A DNA stretch of 64,000 nt from Glycomyces harbinensis (GTDB lineage Bacteria > Actinomycetota > Actinomycetes > Mycobacteriales > Micromonosporaceae), in assembly GCF_900101745.1 (NCBI RefSeq), contig NZ_FNAD01000007.1:248001-312000 (forward strand), given 5' to 3'. A program made the position numbers and the translations under genes. Below, piece by piece: positions 8,794 to 17,818 of the stretch (within the stretch, counting starts at the first letter, position 1; the number at the start of each line of letters is the position of its first letter). The notes beneath the pieces are model-generated. The model was not told the DNA's origin and did no database searches. It saw only the letters and a program-made list of their open reading frames with translations.

Positions 8794-9237
8794 ATGTCCG
8801 AACAAACATGGAACGCCGGCAAGGTCGTCGTGGGCGTCGACGGGTCGAAGCCGTCGCGTCGAGCCCTGGAGTGGGCGTTGCGGTACGCCGAGGCGACCGG
8901 AGCATCGGTGACCGCGGTGCAAGCGTGGCGGATGCCGTTCGACTCTGGATCCGGCGCGATGGTGGTGACCGCGACGCAGTACGCCGCCCGCGCGAGACGC
9001 GAGCTGAACACGACCGTGGACGAGATCGCGGCCGAGCGGCCGCGGGTGCGAGTGGAGCGCCATGTCGCCGAAGGACACCCCGCGCCCGCGCTCATCGACC
9101 AGTCCAAGGACGCCGAGCTTCTCGTGGTCGGCAGCCGCGGGCACGGCGGGTTCGTCGGAGCGATCATCGGCTCGGTGAGCCAGTACTGCGTCCACCACGC
9201 ACCCTGCCCGGTACTGATCATCCGCAACGCGGAATGA
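8794..9237 (+). CDS. Universal stress protein (single UspA domain)
   Basis: 147 aa from the ATG at 8794, with AGAGGAGG 5-6 bases upstream. The Usp fold starts KVVVGVDGSKPSRRALEWAL and ends with the nucleotide-binding motif G-2X-G-9X-G-S in GSRGHGGFVGAIIGSVS. ATP-binding Usps act in cytoplasmic stress and dormancy signalling, and DosR-controlled Usps are typical of mycobacteria. It is 66 bases upstream of D-lactate dehydrogenase in the same direction, probably one transcript under the DevR boxes before it. Confidence 0.93.
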   Translation: MSEQTWNAGKVVVGVDGSKPSRRALEWALRYAEATGASVTAVQAWRMPFDSGSGAMVVTATQYAARARRELNTTVDEIAAERPRVRVERHVAEGHPAPALIDQSKDAELLVVGSRGHGGFVGAIIGSVSQYCVHHAPCPVLIIRNAE

Positions 9238-9303
9238 CCAGTGCTTCACCCCGGGGCGGCATCGGCCGCCCCGCTTTCGTGTCTTCTGGAATGGAGTTAC
9301 ATC

Positions 9304-10302
9304 ATGCGAGTGGCCGTGTTCAGCACCAAGCCCTACGACGAGGCGTCCCTGCAAAAGGCGAACGGAGGCGCGCACGAGCTGGTGCTCTTGGAGCCGCGCC
9401 TGAACCACGACACCGCAGCACTAGCCGAGGGCTGCGAAGCGGTGTGCGCGTTCGTCAACGACGATTTGGGCGCCGCGACGCTCGCGGCGCTGGCCTCTCG
9501 CGGGGTCCGGTTCGTCGCACTCCGCTCGGCCGGGTTCAACCACGTCGATCTGCGCGTGGCGGCTGAATTGGGGATCGCGGTGGCGCGCGTCCCCGATTAT
9601 TCGCCGTACGCGGTCGCCGAGCACTGCGCGGCGCTGGTCTTGGCGCTGAACCGGAAGACGCACCGGGCCTACAACAGGGTGCGGGAGCACAACTTCTCCT
9701 TGAGCGGGCTGCTCGGATTCGACCTGCACGGGCGGACCGTCGGTGTGGTCGGGACCGGAAAGATCGGGCAGTGCTTCGTCCGGATCATGGCCGGGTTCGG
9801 CTGCCGCGTCCTCGCCTACGATCCGTATCCGAGCGAGGCCGCCGTCGCGGCCGGCGCAGTGTACGTGTCGATAGAGGAGCTCCTCGCGGCCTCGGACATC
9901 GTCTCGCTGCACTGCCCGCTCACACCGGAGACGCACCACCTGATCGACTGCGAGCGCATCGCTCTGATGCGGCCGGGCGTGATGCTGGTGAACACCAGCC
10001 GCGGGGCGCTGGTGGAGACGGCCGCGGTGATCGAGGGGCTCAAGTCGGGTCGGATCGGATACCTGGGTCTGGACGTATACGAGGAGGAGGCCGAGCTGTT
10101 CTTCGAAGACCTGTCGGACCAGCTGATCGGGGACGACCTGTTCGACCGGCTCAGCGCGTTCCCGAACGTGCTCATCACCGGCCATCAGGCGTTCTTCACC
10201 GCCGAGGCCATCGAGGCGATCGCGGCGACGACGATCGGGAACCTGGCTGCCTTCGCCGCCGGCGGCGAGGGACTCCATCCTGTGTCGGTCGAAGCGAACT
10301 GA
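9304..10302 (+). CDS. ldhA: D-lactate dehydrogenase (LdhA-type, NAD-dependent)
   Basis: 332 aa of the D-2-hydroxyacid dehydrogenase family. The Rossmann motif is GVVGTGKIGQ. The catalytic triad can be placed: Arg in NTSRGALV, Glu in LDVYEEE, His in TGHQAFFT. The stretch LFFEDLSDQLIGDDLFDRL is characteristic of fermentative LdhA. It reduces pyruvate to D-lactate and regenerates NAD+ when respiration stops. The gene follows the stress protein and ends at a strong terminator shared with the convergent phosphoketolase. Confidence 0.93.
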   Translation: MRVAVFSTKPYDEASLQKANGGAHELVLLEPRLNHDTAALAEGCEAVCAFVNDDLGAATLAALASRGVRFVALRSAGFNHVDLRVAAELGIAVARVPDYSPYAVAEHCAALVLALNRKTHRAYNRVREHNFSLSGLLGFDLHGRTVGVVGTGKIGQCFVRIMAGFGCRVLAYDPYPSEAAVAAGAVYVSIEELLAASDIVSLHCPLTPETHHLIDCERIALMRPGVMLVNTSRGALVETAAVIEGLKSGRIGYLGLDVYEEEAELFFEDLSDQLIGDDLFDRLSAFPNVLITGHQAFFTAEAIEAIAATTIGNLAAFAAGGEGLHPVSVEAN

Positions 10303-10310
10303 GCACGGCG

Positions 10311-10341
10311 AAGGGGCGGACCCGTTTTCGGTCCGCCCCTT
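10311..10341. terminator. Bidirectional intrinsic terminator
   Basis: A perfect 12-bp stem AAGGGGCGGACC / GGTCCGCCCCTT encloses a 7-base CGTTTTC loop. It sits between the ends of ldhA (+) and the phosphoketolase gene (-) and can serve both. Confidence 0.85.
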
Positions 10342-10349
10342 CCGCTTCC

Positions 10350-12728
10350 TTACAGAACCAGTGGCTTCCCGGGCCGCCAGTCGGCAATGGCCGGGTGGTC
10401 GACGCCGTGGGTGCGGGTGTACTCGCGGGCGGCCAGGCGGGCGTCGACCATCTCCTGGCGCAGGCCCGCGGCGGCCTGACCGAGGCCCGGCACCCGGTCG
10501 ATGACGTCGACGACGAGGGTGAACCGGTCGAGGTCGTTGAGCATGACCATGTCGAACGGGGTGGTCGTGGTGCCCTCCTCCTTATATCCGCGGACGTGGA
10601 GGTTCGCGTGGCCCGCCCGGCGGTAGGTGAGGCGGTGGATGAGCCACGGGTAGCCGTGGTACGCGAAGATCACGGGTTTGTCGGTGGTGAACAGCGCGTC
10701 GTACTGGCGGTCGGGCAGACCGTGCGGGTGCTCGGTGTCGGGCTGGAGGCGCATGAGGTCCACGACGTTGACGACGCGGACCTTCAGGTGCGGCAGGTGG
10801 CGGCGCAGCAGGTCGGCCGCGGCGACGGTCTCCAAAGTGGGGACGTCGCCGGCGCAGCCGAGCACGACGTCCGGTTCGGCGCCGCCGTCGGTGGACGCCC
10901 AGTCCCAGATGCCCAGGCCCCGCGTGCAGTGGCGCACGGCCTCGTCCATGGTGAGCCAGTTCGGCGCGGGCTGCTTCCCGGCGACGACCACGTTGACGTA
11001 CTGGCGCGAGCGCAGGCAATGGTCCATGGTGGACAGGAGTGTGTTGGCGTCCGGCGGCAGGTACACCCGGACCACTTCGGCCTTCTTGTTCATGACGTGG
11101 TCGATGAAGCCCGGATCCTGGTGGGAGAACCCGTTGTGGTCCTGGCGCCACACGTGGCTGGACAGGAGGTAGTTGAGCGAGGCGATCGGGCGCCGCCACG
11201 GGATGCCGTTGGTCGTCTTGAGCCATTTGGCGTGCTGGTTGAACATGGAGTCGACCAGGTGGATGAACGCCTCGTAGGAGGTGAACAGGCCGTGCCGTCC
11301 GGTGAGGAGGTAGCCCTCCAGCCAGCCCTGGCACAGGTGCTCCGACAGGACCTCCATGACGCGCCCGTCGGGTCCGAGGTGGTCGTCGCCGGGTTCGGTC
11401 CGGGCCATGAAGGCGCGGTCGGTGACCTCGAAGGCGGCGCCGAGCCGGTTGGAGGCGACCTCGTCGGGGCCGAAGAGCCGGAACCGGTCCGGGTTCGCCG
11501 CGATGACGTCGCGCACCCACTCGCCGAGCATTCGGGTGGGCTCGGCGTCGGTACCGCCGGGACGGGGCGCCTTGACGGCGTAGTCGCGGAAGTCCGGCAG
11601 GACGAGGTCGCGCAGGAGCAGGCCGCCGTTGGCGTGCGGGTTCGCGCTCATGCGCCGCTCGCCCCGGGGCGCAAACGCCCGCAGTTCGCCGGCCGGTGCG
11701 CCGGTGGCGTCGAACAGCTCCTCGGGCCGGTAGGACCGCAGCCAGGATTCGAGCGCCTGCAGCTGCTCGGGGTGCTCGCGGACGGCCGGAAGCGGCACCT
11801 GGTGCGCCCTCCAAGTGCCTTCGACCGGGTTGCCGCCCAGTTCGGCCGGGCCTGTCCAGCCCTTGGGCGTGCGCAGCACGATCATGGGCCAGCGGGGGCG
11901 CTCGGCCGCGCCGCCGGAGCGGGCCTCGTGCCGGATCGCGGCGATGCGGTCGAACGCGGTGTCGAGCACGGCGGCAAGCTGCTGGTGGACGGTGTCGGGG
12001 TCGTCGCCTTCGACCAGGTGCGGTTCGTATCCGAAGCCGCGCATCATCGACATGAGGTCGGAGCGGGGGATGCGGTCGAGCACGGTGGGGTTGGCGATCT
12101 TGTAGCCGTTGAGGTTGAGGATCGGCAGGACCGCGCCGTCGCGTGCGGGGTTGAGGAACACGTTCGAGAGCCAGGACGCCGCGAGCGGGCCGGTCTCGGC
12201 CTCGCCGTCGCCGATCACGCAGGCGACCGTGAGGTCGGGGTTGTCGAACGCGGCCCCGTAGGCGTGCATGAGGGCGTAGCCCAATTCTCCGCCTTCGTGG
12301 ATGGAACCGGGGACCTCGGGTGCGACGTGACTGGGGACGCCGCCGGGGAAGGAGAACTGGCGGAACAGCCGCTCCATGCCGGCCTCGTCACGGCCGATCG
12401 AGGGGTGGAGTTCGGAGTAGGTGCCCTCCAGCCAGGTGTTGGCCAGCAGTGCGGGCCCGCCGTGGCCGGGGCCGGTCACGTAGATCATGTCGGCGCCGCG
12501 CTCGGTGATGCAGCGGTTGAGGTGCGCGTAGACCAGGTTGAGGGCCGGGCTGGTGCCCCAGTGGCCGAGCAGGCGCGGCTTGACGTGCTCGGGGCGCAGC
12601 GGCTCGCGCAGCAGCGGGTTGTCGAGCAGGTAGATCTGGCCGACCGTGAGGTAGTTCGCGGCCCGCCAATAGGCGTCGATCTGGCGCAGTCGGGCTTCGG
12701 TCAGCGGCGCGGGGAGGGTCTTGTCCAT
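10350..12728 (-). CDS. xfp: Xylulose-5-phosphate/fructose-6-phosphate phosphoketolase
   Basis: 792 aa from the ATG at 12728, which has GAGGA 7 bases upstream; an ATG at 12755 in frame has a weaker site. The N-terminal XFP_N region contains [15 protein letters not shown] and the TPP motif [17 protein letters not shown] ([19 protein letters not shown]) and XFP_C regions follow, all at normal length. The enzyme splits xylulose-5-P (or fructose-6-P) with phosphate into acetyl phosphate and glyceraldehyde-3-P (or erythrose-4-P), feeding ATP formation without O2. It faces devS across a shared promoter region with a perfect DevR box. Confidence 0.95.
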   Translation of the reverse strand: MDKTLPAPLTEARLRQIDAYWRAANYLTVGQIYLLDNPLLREPLRPEHVKPRLLGHWGTSPALNLVYAHLNRCITERGADMIYVTGPGHGGPALLANTWLEGTYSELHPSIGRDEAGMERLFRQFSFPGGVPSHVAPEVPGSIHEGGELGYALMHAYGAAFDNPDLTVACVIGDGEAETGPLAASWLSNVFLNPARDGAVLPILNLNGYKIANPTVLDRIPRSDLMSMMRGFGYEPHLVEGDDPDTVHQQLAAVLDTAFDRIAAIRHEARSGGAAERPRWPMIVLRTPKGWTGPAELGGNPVEGTWRAHQVPLPAVREHPEQLQALESWLRSYRPEELFDATGAPAGELRAFAPRGERRMSANPHANGGLLLRDLVLPDFRDYAVKAPRPGGTDAEPTRMLGEWVRDVIAANPDRFRLFGPDEVASNRLGAAFEVTDRAFMARTEPGDDHLGPDGRVMEVLSEHLCQGWLEGYLLTGRHGLFTSYEAFIHLVDSMFNQHAKWLKTTNGIPWRRPIASLNYLLSSHVWRQDHNGFSHQDPGFIDHVMNKKAEVVRVYLPPDANTLLSTMDHCLRSRQYVNVVVAGKQPAPNWLTMDEAVRHCTRGLGIWDWASTDGGAEPDVVLGCAGDVPTLETVAAADLLRRHLPHLKVRVVNVVDLMRLQPDTEHPHGLPDRQYDALFTTDKPVIFAYHGYPWLIHRLTYRRAGHANLHVRGYKEEGTTTTPFDMVMLNDLDRFTLVVDVIDRVPGLGQAAAGLRQEMVDARLAAREYTRTHGVDHPAIADWRPGKPLVL

Positions 12729-12797
12729 GATGGCGTCCTCGAATTCGTCGTTCATCGGATCGATTCCAGCGTCGCCGTCGGCGGGCCGCTCGGGGTA

Positions 12798-12834
12798 GGG
12801 ACCGAAGTCCCTTGGCGCAGGGGCCAACGGTGTC
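12798..12834. promoter_or_regulatory. Perfect DevR box between phosphoketolase and devS
   Basis: GGGACCGAAGTCCC at 12798-12811 matches GGGAC-N4-GTCCC at 10 of 10 positions, with an extra A/T pair on the flanks. A weak second site (GGGCCAACGGTGTC, 7 of 10) starts 23 bases further on at 12821. The perfect box is 70 bases upstream of the phosphoketolase start and 65 bases upstream of devS, so it may serve both. Confidence 0.75.
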
Positions 12835-12875
12835 CGACCTCTTGTGTTCCAGAGAGGAGTCGTTACGATCAAGGT

Positions 12876-14099
12876 ATGGCCGACAAGCCGCCTTACCCCC
12901 GTCACGGCCTCACCCCCGTGTCCAGCCTGCCCATCGACGAGCTGCTCCAAGAGCTGGCCTCACGGGTGAGCGAGGTCATCTCAGGGCGCGAGCGCCTCCG
13001 CGGCCTCCTCGACGCGGTCATCGGCATCGGCGCCGACCTCGAGCTCGCCGCGATCCTCGACCGCATCGTCGCCGCCGCCTGCACCCTGGTCGATGCCCGC
13101 TACGGCGCGCTCGGCGTTCTGGACGACTCCGGGGGCCTGTCCGAATTCCGCACCCACGGCATGAGCGAGGCCGAGATCGCCGCCCTCGGCGACCTGCCTA
13201 CCGGGCGGGGGATTCTCGGCCACATCATCGACACGCCCGAGCCGCTGCGGTTGCCCGACCTGGCCGCGCACCCGGCCTCAGTGGGCTTTCCGCCCGGCCA
13301 TCCGCCGATGCGGACCTTCCTCGGCGTGCCGATCACGGTGCGGGACAAGGCCTGGGGCAACCTCTACCTCACCGACAAGCGCGAAGGCGTCCAGTTCACC
13401 CAAGACGACGAGGACCTCATCAAAGCGTTGGCGGTCGCAGCCGGGGTGGCGATCGACAACGCCCGGCTCTACGGGGAGCTGGAAGCCTCCCAGGCCGACC
13501 GGGAGCGGTTGCTCATCTTCCGCGACCGTGATCGGATCGGGCGGGACCTGCACGACCTGGTGATCCAGCGGCTGTTCGCCTCGGGCCTGCAACTGCAGAG
13601 CGTCGTGCACCTGGTGGAGCCCCCGATCGCCGCCGAGCGCGTCCGCTCGGTCGTGGAGGAGATCAACGGCGGGATCGCGGACTTGCGGGCGGCGATCTTC
13701 AGCATGCACCAGGACCCCGGACAGCACCTGTCCGCGACGGTGCGGGGTCTCCTCGGCGTCGTCAGGCAGCAGCTGGGCTTCGACCCGGAAGTGGCGTTCA
13801 CCGGACCGGTCGACAGTGCGGTGCCGGAAGCGGTCCGGGTCGAGGTCATAGCGATGCTGCGCGAGGCGCTGAGCAACGCCGCCCGGCATTCCGGGGCGTC
13901 CCGAGTGGCGGTGTCCGTCGCAGTGGAGCAGGGCGTGCTGACGATGACGGTGACCGACGACGGCTGCGGGATTCCTGCCACCGCGCCGCGCCGGGGCCTG
14001 GCGAACCTGGCCTCGCGTGCCGAGGCTCTCGGCGGGATGTTCACCTTCGGCGGGGCCGAACCCTCGGGCACGCGGCTGGAGTGGACGATGCCGCTCTAG
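12876..14099 (+). CDS. devS: GAF-domain sensor histidine kinase, DevS/DosS-like
   Basis: 407 aa. One GAF domain (about residues 50-205) includes [17 protein letters not shown]; His142 falls where DosS/DosT carry the proximal haem histidine. The HisKA_3 dimerisation helix follows with phospho-acceptor His226 in [13 protein letters not shown]. The C-terminal HATPase contains [13 protein letters not shown] and VTDDGCGI. Mycobacterial DosS has two GAF domains; only one is here. Haem binding and redox/O2 sensing are inferred from the conserved segment. No strong ribosome site is seen at the ATG (AAGG 2 bases before). The gene ends 4 bases from the end of devR, which is convergent. Confidence 0.9.
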   Translation: MADKPPYPRHGLTPVSSLPIDELLQELASRVSEVISGRERLRGLLDAVIGIGADLELAAILDRIVAAACTLVDARYGALGVLDDSGGLSEFRTHGMSEAEIAALGDLPTGRGILGHIIDTPEPLRLPDLAAHPASVGFPPGHPPMRTFLGVPITVRDKAWGNLYLTDKREGVQFTQDDEDLIKALAVAAGVAIDNARLYGELEASQADRERLLIFRDRDRIGRDLHDLVIQRLFASGLQLQSVVHLVEPPIAAERVRSVVEEINGGIADLRAAIFSMHQDPGQHLSATVRGLLGVVRQQLGFDPEVAFTGPVDSAVPEAVRVEVIAMLREALSNAARHSGASRVAVSVAVEQGVLTMTVTDDGCGIPATAPRRGLANLASRAEALGGMFTFGGAEPSGTRLEWTMPL

Positions 14100-14103
14100 C
14101 GAC

Positions 14104-14745
14104 TCAGCCGAACAGGCGCGAGGCGAGCACTGCCGCCTGCGTGCGTCGTTCCAACTTGAGTTTGCCCAGCACCCGGGTCACATAGTTCTTGACCGTCTTC
14201 TCCGCCAAATGCATCTGCTCACCGATCTGCCGGTTCGTCAGGCCCTGGCCGATGAGTTCGAGGATGCGCTGCTCCTGATCGGAGAGCATTTCGAGTTCGG
14301 GCGACTTCGGCGGTCCCTTTCGCAGCCGCTCCAGCACCGCCCCGGTGACCCGCGAGTCCAGCAGGGAGTCGCCGGCGGCCACCTTGCGGACGGCGTCGAC
14401 CAGTTCGTCGCCGCGAACCTGCTTGAGCAAGAACCCGGCCGCGCCGGCCTCGATCGCCTGAAACAACACCTCATCGTCCTCATAGGAGGTGAGAACGAGA
14501 ACCGCGACTGAAGGGTCGGCCTGCCGGACCTTGCGGCACACCTCGATGCCTTCGCCGTCGGGCAGCCGGGCATCGACCACCACCACATCGGGCCGCGTCG
14601 CGGGCACTCGGCGCAGCGCCTCGGCCACCGTCGAGGCCTCCCCGACCACTGTGACATCGCCGTCGCGTTCGAGCAGATCGCACAACCCTCGCCGGACCAC
14701 TTCGTGGTCGTCCAGCAGGAACACCTTGATCATCGCCGTATCCAT
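14104..14745 (-). CDS. devR: NarL/FixJ response regulator, DevR/DosR-like
   Basis: 213 aa from the ATG at 14745; a second ATG at 14733 begins MIKVFLLDDHE. The receiver domain has Asp12/13, phospho-acceptor Asp58 in VVVDARLPDG, Thr86 and Lys108. The C-terminal LuxR-type helix-turn-helix contains LTNRQIGEQMHLAEKTVKNYV, very close to mycobacterial DevR, including the KTVKN recognition helix. It should bind the GGGAC-N4-GTCCC boxes across this window, two of which lie in its own promoter. It is unusual in being convergent with its presumed kinase rather than co-transcribed. Confidence 0.93.
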   Translation of the reverse strand: MDTAMIKVFLLDDHEVVRRGLCDLLERDGDVTVVGEASTVAEALRRVPATRPDVVVVDARLPDGEGIEVCRKVRQADPSVAVLVLTSYEDDEVLFQAIEAGAAGFLLKQVRGDELVDAVRKVAAGDSLLDSRVTGAVLERLRKGPPKSPELEMLSDQEQRILELIGQGLTNRQIGEQMHLAEKTVKNYVTRVLGKLKLERRTQAAVLASRLFG

Positions 14746-14802
14746 GCTTCGAGTATGGGCGCGTCCGGCCGCAAGGGCATTCCTCGGAGGTCCATTTTGC
14801 AA

Positions 14803-14842
14803 GGGACCTTCGTCCCTACGCCCCTCGCGGGACCAATGTCCT
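14803..14842. promoter_or_regulatory. Tandem DevR boxes between devR and the GNAT-ACD gene
   Basis: GGGACCTTCGTCCC at 14803-14816 is a 10/10 match and GGGACCAATGTCCT at 14829-14842 a 9/10 match to GGGAC-N4-GTCCC. They start 26 bases apart, as for cooperative DosR sites. Their position supports both autoregulation of devR and control of the rightward gene. Confidence 0.8.
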
Positions 14843-14948
14843 CGCCCCCCTGGGCGTTCGGCTCTGTCGGGCGGGTGCCACGGCGGCGGACGATCGGATC
14901 GTGAGCGGGGAGTGGCCCCGCCCGCCGACACCGCCGCAAGGAGCCGAC

Positions 14949-17633
14949 ATGAACCTCCGCCTGCCCCCGCCCGCCGACACGCTCGACATCGACGGCAGGA
15001 TCGTCCGCATCCGCCCGGTCGAACACGGCGACCTCGACGCGCTTATCACCATGCACGAAGGCTGCACCCTCGCCGACCTGCGTTACCGATTCTTCGGGAC
15101 CGGACGCGGCATCCTCGCCATCGAGGCCCGCCGCCTCGCCGCCCTCAACGGCACCGGCAAGGGCGCCGCGCTCGTCGTCGAGGACGACGGCGCGATGCTC
15201 GGTGCCGCCTCCTTCCAGCGCTACGACGAGCAGCCCGACCGCGCCGAGTTCGGCGTCCTCGTCCTCCCCGACCACCAGCACCGCGGCGTGGGCACCCTGC
15301 TCCTCGAGCACCTCGCGCTGATCGCGGCAGCCGCCGGAGTGAAGGAGCTGTCCGGCCAGGTCCTGGGCGGCAACCACCGCATGCTGCGGCTCGCCAGGCG
15401 CCTGGCCCCGGGAACCCGAATGCCCTACGCCGACGGCGTGCTCGATGTCGTGCTTGCCGCCGACATCGACGGCTCCTTCGCCGAGGACGTGGCGAAGCGC
15501 GAGCGCGCCGCCGAGCACCTGTCGCTGCGCCCACTGCTCGATCCCGCCTCAGTGGCGGTGGTCGGTGCCAGCAGGTCGGGCAAGGGCGTCGGAGCCGAGA
15601 TCCTGAAATCCATCGTGGACGGCGACTTCGCCGGACAGGTGCACCCGGTCCACCCCGAAGCGACAGAGCTGGCCGGGCTGGCCGCCGCACCCTCACTGGC
15701 CGCGCTCCCGGGGCCGGTCGACCTGGTGATCGTGGCGGTCCCCGCCCGGTCGGTCGCCGGAGTCCTGCGCCAGGCGGGCGAAGCGGGCGTGCGCGCGGCC
15801 GTGGTCGTCTCGGACGGGTTCGCCGAAATCGGCGACACGGCGGCGCAGGAGGAGCTCGTGCGCATCGCCCGAGCCCACGACATGCGCCTGGTGGGGCCCA
15901 ACTGCCTCGGCATCGTCAACACCGACCGGACCGTGCGCCTCCAGGCCAGCTTCGCGTGCGAACCGCCCACTCGCGGCGGCCTCGGCATGGCCTCCCAGTC
16001 GGGAGCCGTCGGCATCGCCGCCCTCGCCGAGGCCACCCGCACCGGCCTGGGCGTCCACTCGTTCGTCTCGCTGGGCAACAAAGCGGACGTGTCAGGCAAC
16101 GACCTCCTCGCCTACTGGTACGACGACCCCGAGTGCAAGGCCGTCGCGCTCTACCTGGAGTCGTTCGGAAACCCGCGCAAGTTCGCCCGCGTCGCCCGCG
16201 CCGTGGCCCGCCGCAAGCCGGTCCTGGCCGTCAAGGGCGGCCGCAGCGAAGGCGGCCGGCGGGCGGGCCTGTCGCACACCGCCGCCGCGGCCACCTCGGA
16301 CACCGCCGTCGACAGCCTCTTCGCGCAAGCCGGCGTCATCCGCTGCGACACCTTGGAGCAGATGCTCGACACCGCCCGCGTCCTGGTCGACCAGCCGCTG
16401 CCGCAGGGCCGCCGCCTCGGCGTGGTCGGCAACGCCGGCGGCGTGGGAGTGCTCGCGGCCGACGCCGCAGCCGCAACCGGATTCGACGTCCCGCCGCTCA
16501 GCTCCGACGCCCGGGTGCGACTGGCCGAGGCGGTCCCCGGGGCCGCCTGCGCCGACAACCCGACGGACCTGGGCGCCGCCGCCGGACCCGACGCCTTCGG
16601 CGAGGCGATCACGACGCTCGGCTCCTCCGGCGAGGTCGACAGCCTGGTCGCCGTCTTCGCCGCCACCGGTACCAGCGACGTCGAGGGGAACCTGGACGCG
16701 ATCGCCGACGCGCTCGACGCCCTGCCCGGACTGCCCGCCGCAGCGGTGGTCATGGGCCTGGCCGATCCGCCGTCCACCCTGGGCGCCAGGCGCGTCCCCG
16801 TGTTCGCGTTCCCCGAATCCGCCGTGGCCGCGCTCGGCAGAGCCGCCGCGTACGCCACCTGGCGGACCCGCCCGCTCGGCACGCGGCCCGACCTGCCCGG
16901 CATCGACCGGGCCGGAGCCCGCGCGATCGTCGACCGCCTGCTCCAGAACGGTGAGGGCTGGCAGACCGCGGCCGACACCGCCGCGATCCTGCGCTGCTAC
17001 GACATCCAGCTGACGCCCGCGGTCCCCGTCGCCTCCAAACGGGAGGCGGTCGCCGCCGCCCGCACCCTGGGCTACCCGGTGACCGTCAAGGCCGACGACC
17101 CGCGCCTGATCCACAAGACCGAGTCCGGCGGGGTGCACCTTGGCCTCGGCAACCCGCATGAGGTGCGGGACGCCTTCGAGGCCGTCGCGAAGGCCATCGA
17201 AGGGGACGAGGGCGCCACGGTGGTGGTCCAGCCGATGGTCGAGGCCGGCCTCGAACTGGCCGCCGGGATCGTCCACGACCCGCTGTTCGGATCGCTCGTC
17301 ATGCTCGGCCTCGGCGGCACCGCCACCGACCTGTTGAGCGACAAGCAGTTCCGGCTGCTGCCGCTGACCGACACCGACACCGAGTCCATGTGGCGCTCGC
17401 TCAAGACCGCGAAGCTCCTCACCGGCTACCGCGGTTCGGAGCCGATCGACCTGAACGCCCTCACCGACATGCTGGCCCGGCTCGGCCGCCTCGCGGAAGA
17501 CCTCCCCGAGATCGCCGAACTCGACCTGAACCCGGTCATGCCGGCGCGCTACGGCCTCCAGGCGGTGGATCTGAAACTCAGGCTGGCCCGGATCGGCGAC
17601 GAACCCGACCCGGTCGCCCGGCGACTGCGCTGA
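14949..17633 (+). CDS. GNAT acetyltransferase fused to ADP-forming acyl-CoA synthetase (Pat/ACD type)
   Basis: 894 aa, with AAGGAG 5 bases before the ATG. The N-terminal GNAT domain (about 1-175) has the acetyl-CoA loop HQHRGVGTLLLEHL. It is followed by a CoA-binding domain (SVAVVGASRSGKG), the succinyl-CoA-ligase-like domain and an ATP-grasp domain (IHKTESGGVHLGL). The order GNAT first, synthetase second is that of actinobacterial PatA protein acetyltransferases. The ACD catalytic histidine region is intact (GLSHTAAAA), unlike PatZ-type proteins that lost it, so ATP-forming acetate production is possible as well. Tandem DevR boxes lie 107-146 bases upstream. Confidence 0.9.
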   Translation: MNLRLPPPADTLDIDGRIVRIRPVEHGDLDALITMHEGCTLADLRYRFFGTGRGILAIEARRLAALNGTGKGAALVVEDDGAMLGAASFQRYDEQPDRAEFGVLVLPDHQHRGVGTLLLEHLALIAAAAGVKELSGQVLGGNHRMLRLARRLAPGTRMPYADGVLDVVLAADIDGSFAEDVAKRERAAEHLSLRPLLDPASVAVVGASRSGKGVGAEILKSIVDGDFAGQVHPVHPEATELAGLAAAPSLAALPGPVDLVIVAVPARSVAGVLRQAGEAGVRAAVVVSDGFAEIGDTAAQEELVRIARAHDMRLVGPNCLGIVNTDRTVRLQASFACEPPTRGGLGMASQSGAVGIAALAEATRTGLGVHSFVSLGNKADVSGNDLLAYWYDDPECKAVALYLESFGNPRKFARVARAVARRKPVLAVKGGRSEGGRRAGLSHTAAAATSDTAVDSLFAQAGVIRCDTLEQMLDTARVLVDQPLPQGRRLGVVGNAGGVGVLAADAAAATGFDVPPLSSDARVRLAEAVPGAACADNPTDLGAAAGPDAFGEAITTLGSSGEVDSLVAVFAATGTSDVEGNLDAIADALDALPGLPAAAVVMGLADPPSTLGARRVPVFAFPESAVAALGRAAAYATWRTRPLGTRPDLPGIDRAGARAIVDRLLQNGEGWQTAADTAAILRCYDIQLTPAVPVASKREAVAAARTLGYPVTVKADDPRLIHKTESGGVHLGLGNPHEVRDAFEAVAKAIEGDEGATVVVQPMVEAGLELAAGIVHDPLFGSLVMLGLGGTATDLLSDKQFRLLPLTDTDTESMWRSLKTAKLLTGYRGSEPIDLNALTDMLARLGRLAEDLPEIAELDLNPVMPARYGLQAVDLKLRLARIGDEPDPVARRLR

Positions 17634-17651
17634 AAGCAGGTTCGGCCGAGC

Positions 17652-17707
17652 CGCGAAGCCGCCGGCGGTCCGAGGCGAACGTGCCGAGGACTGCCGGCGG
17701 CTTCGCG
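17652..17707 (+). terminator. Long-stem hairpin after the GNAT-ACD gene
   Basis: A perfect 15-bp stem CGCGAAGCCGCCGGC / GCCGGCGGCTTCGCG with a 26-base loop, starting 18 bases after the stop. There is no T-run. Confidence 0.6.
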
Positions 17708-17721
17708 CCGCCGGTGCGCGG

Positions 17722-17757
17722 ATGGCCAAGGTCCCTCCGGGCGCGGCGATTGGTCAC
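17722..17757. promoter_or_regulatory. Weak DevR-box candidates before the SQR-like gene
   Basis: ATGGCCAAGGTCCC (17722-17735, 7 of 10) and CGGCGATTGGTCAC (17744-17757, 6 of 10) keep mostly the GTCCC half. They start 22 bases apart and end 61 bases before the ATG. The second shares TTGGTCACTGT with the better site at 19213. Weak on sequence; context is the main support. Confidence 0.3.
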
Positions 17758-17818
17758 TGTCGGCCGGCGCCGAAACGGCATGCAATGGGAGTACACCATC
17801 ACCACCTTGGGAGAGACC

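Noticed and set aside
8628..9227. Leftward reading opposite the first stress protein
   Set aside because: Antisense of a well-supported Usp gene with ribosome site and ATP motif.
9771..12875. Very long rightward reading continuous with devS
   Set aside because: It is antisense to the phosphoketolase. Only the last 407 codons, from 12876, carry GAF and kinase motifs.
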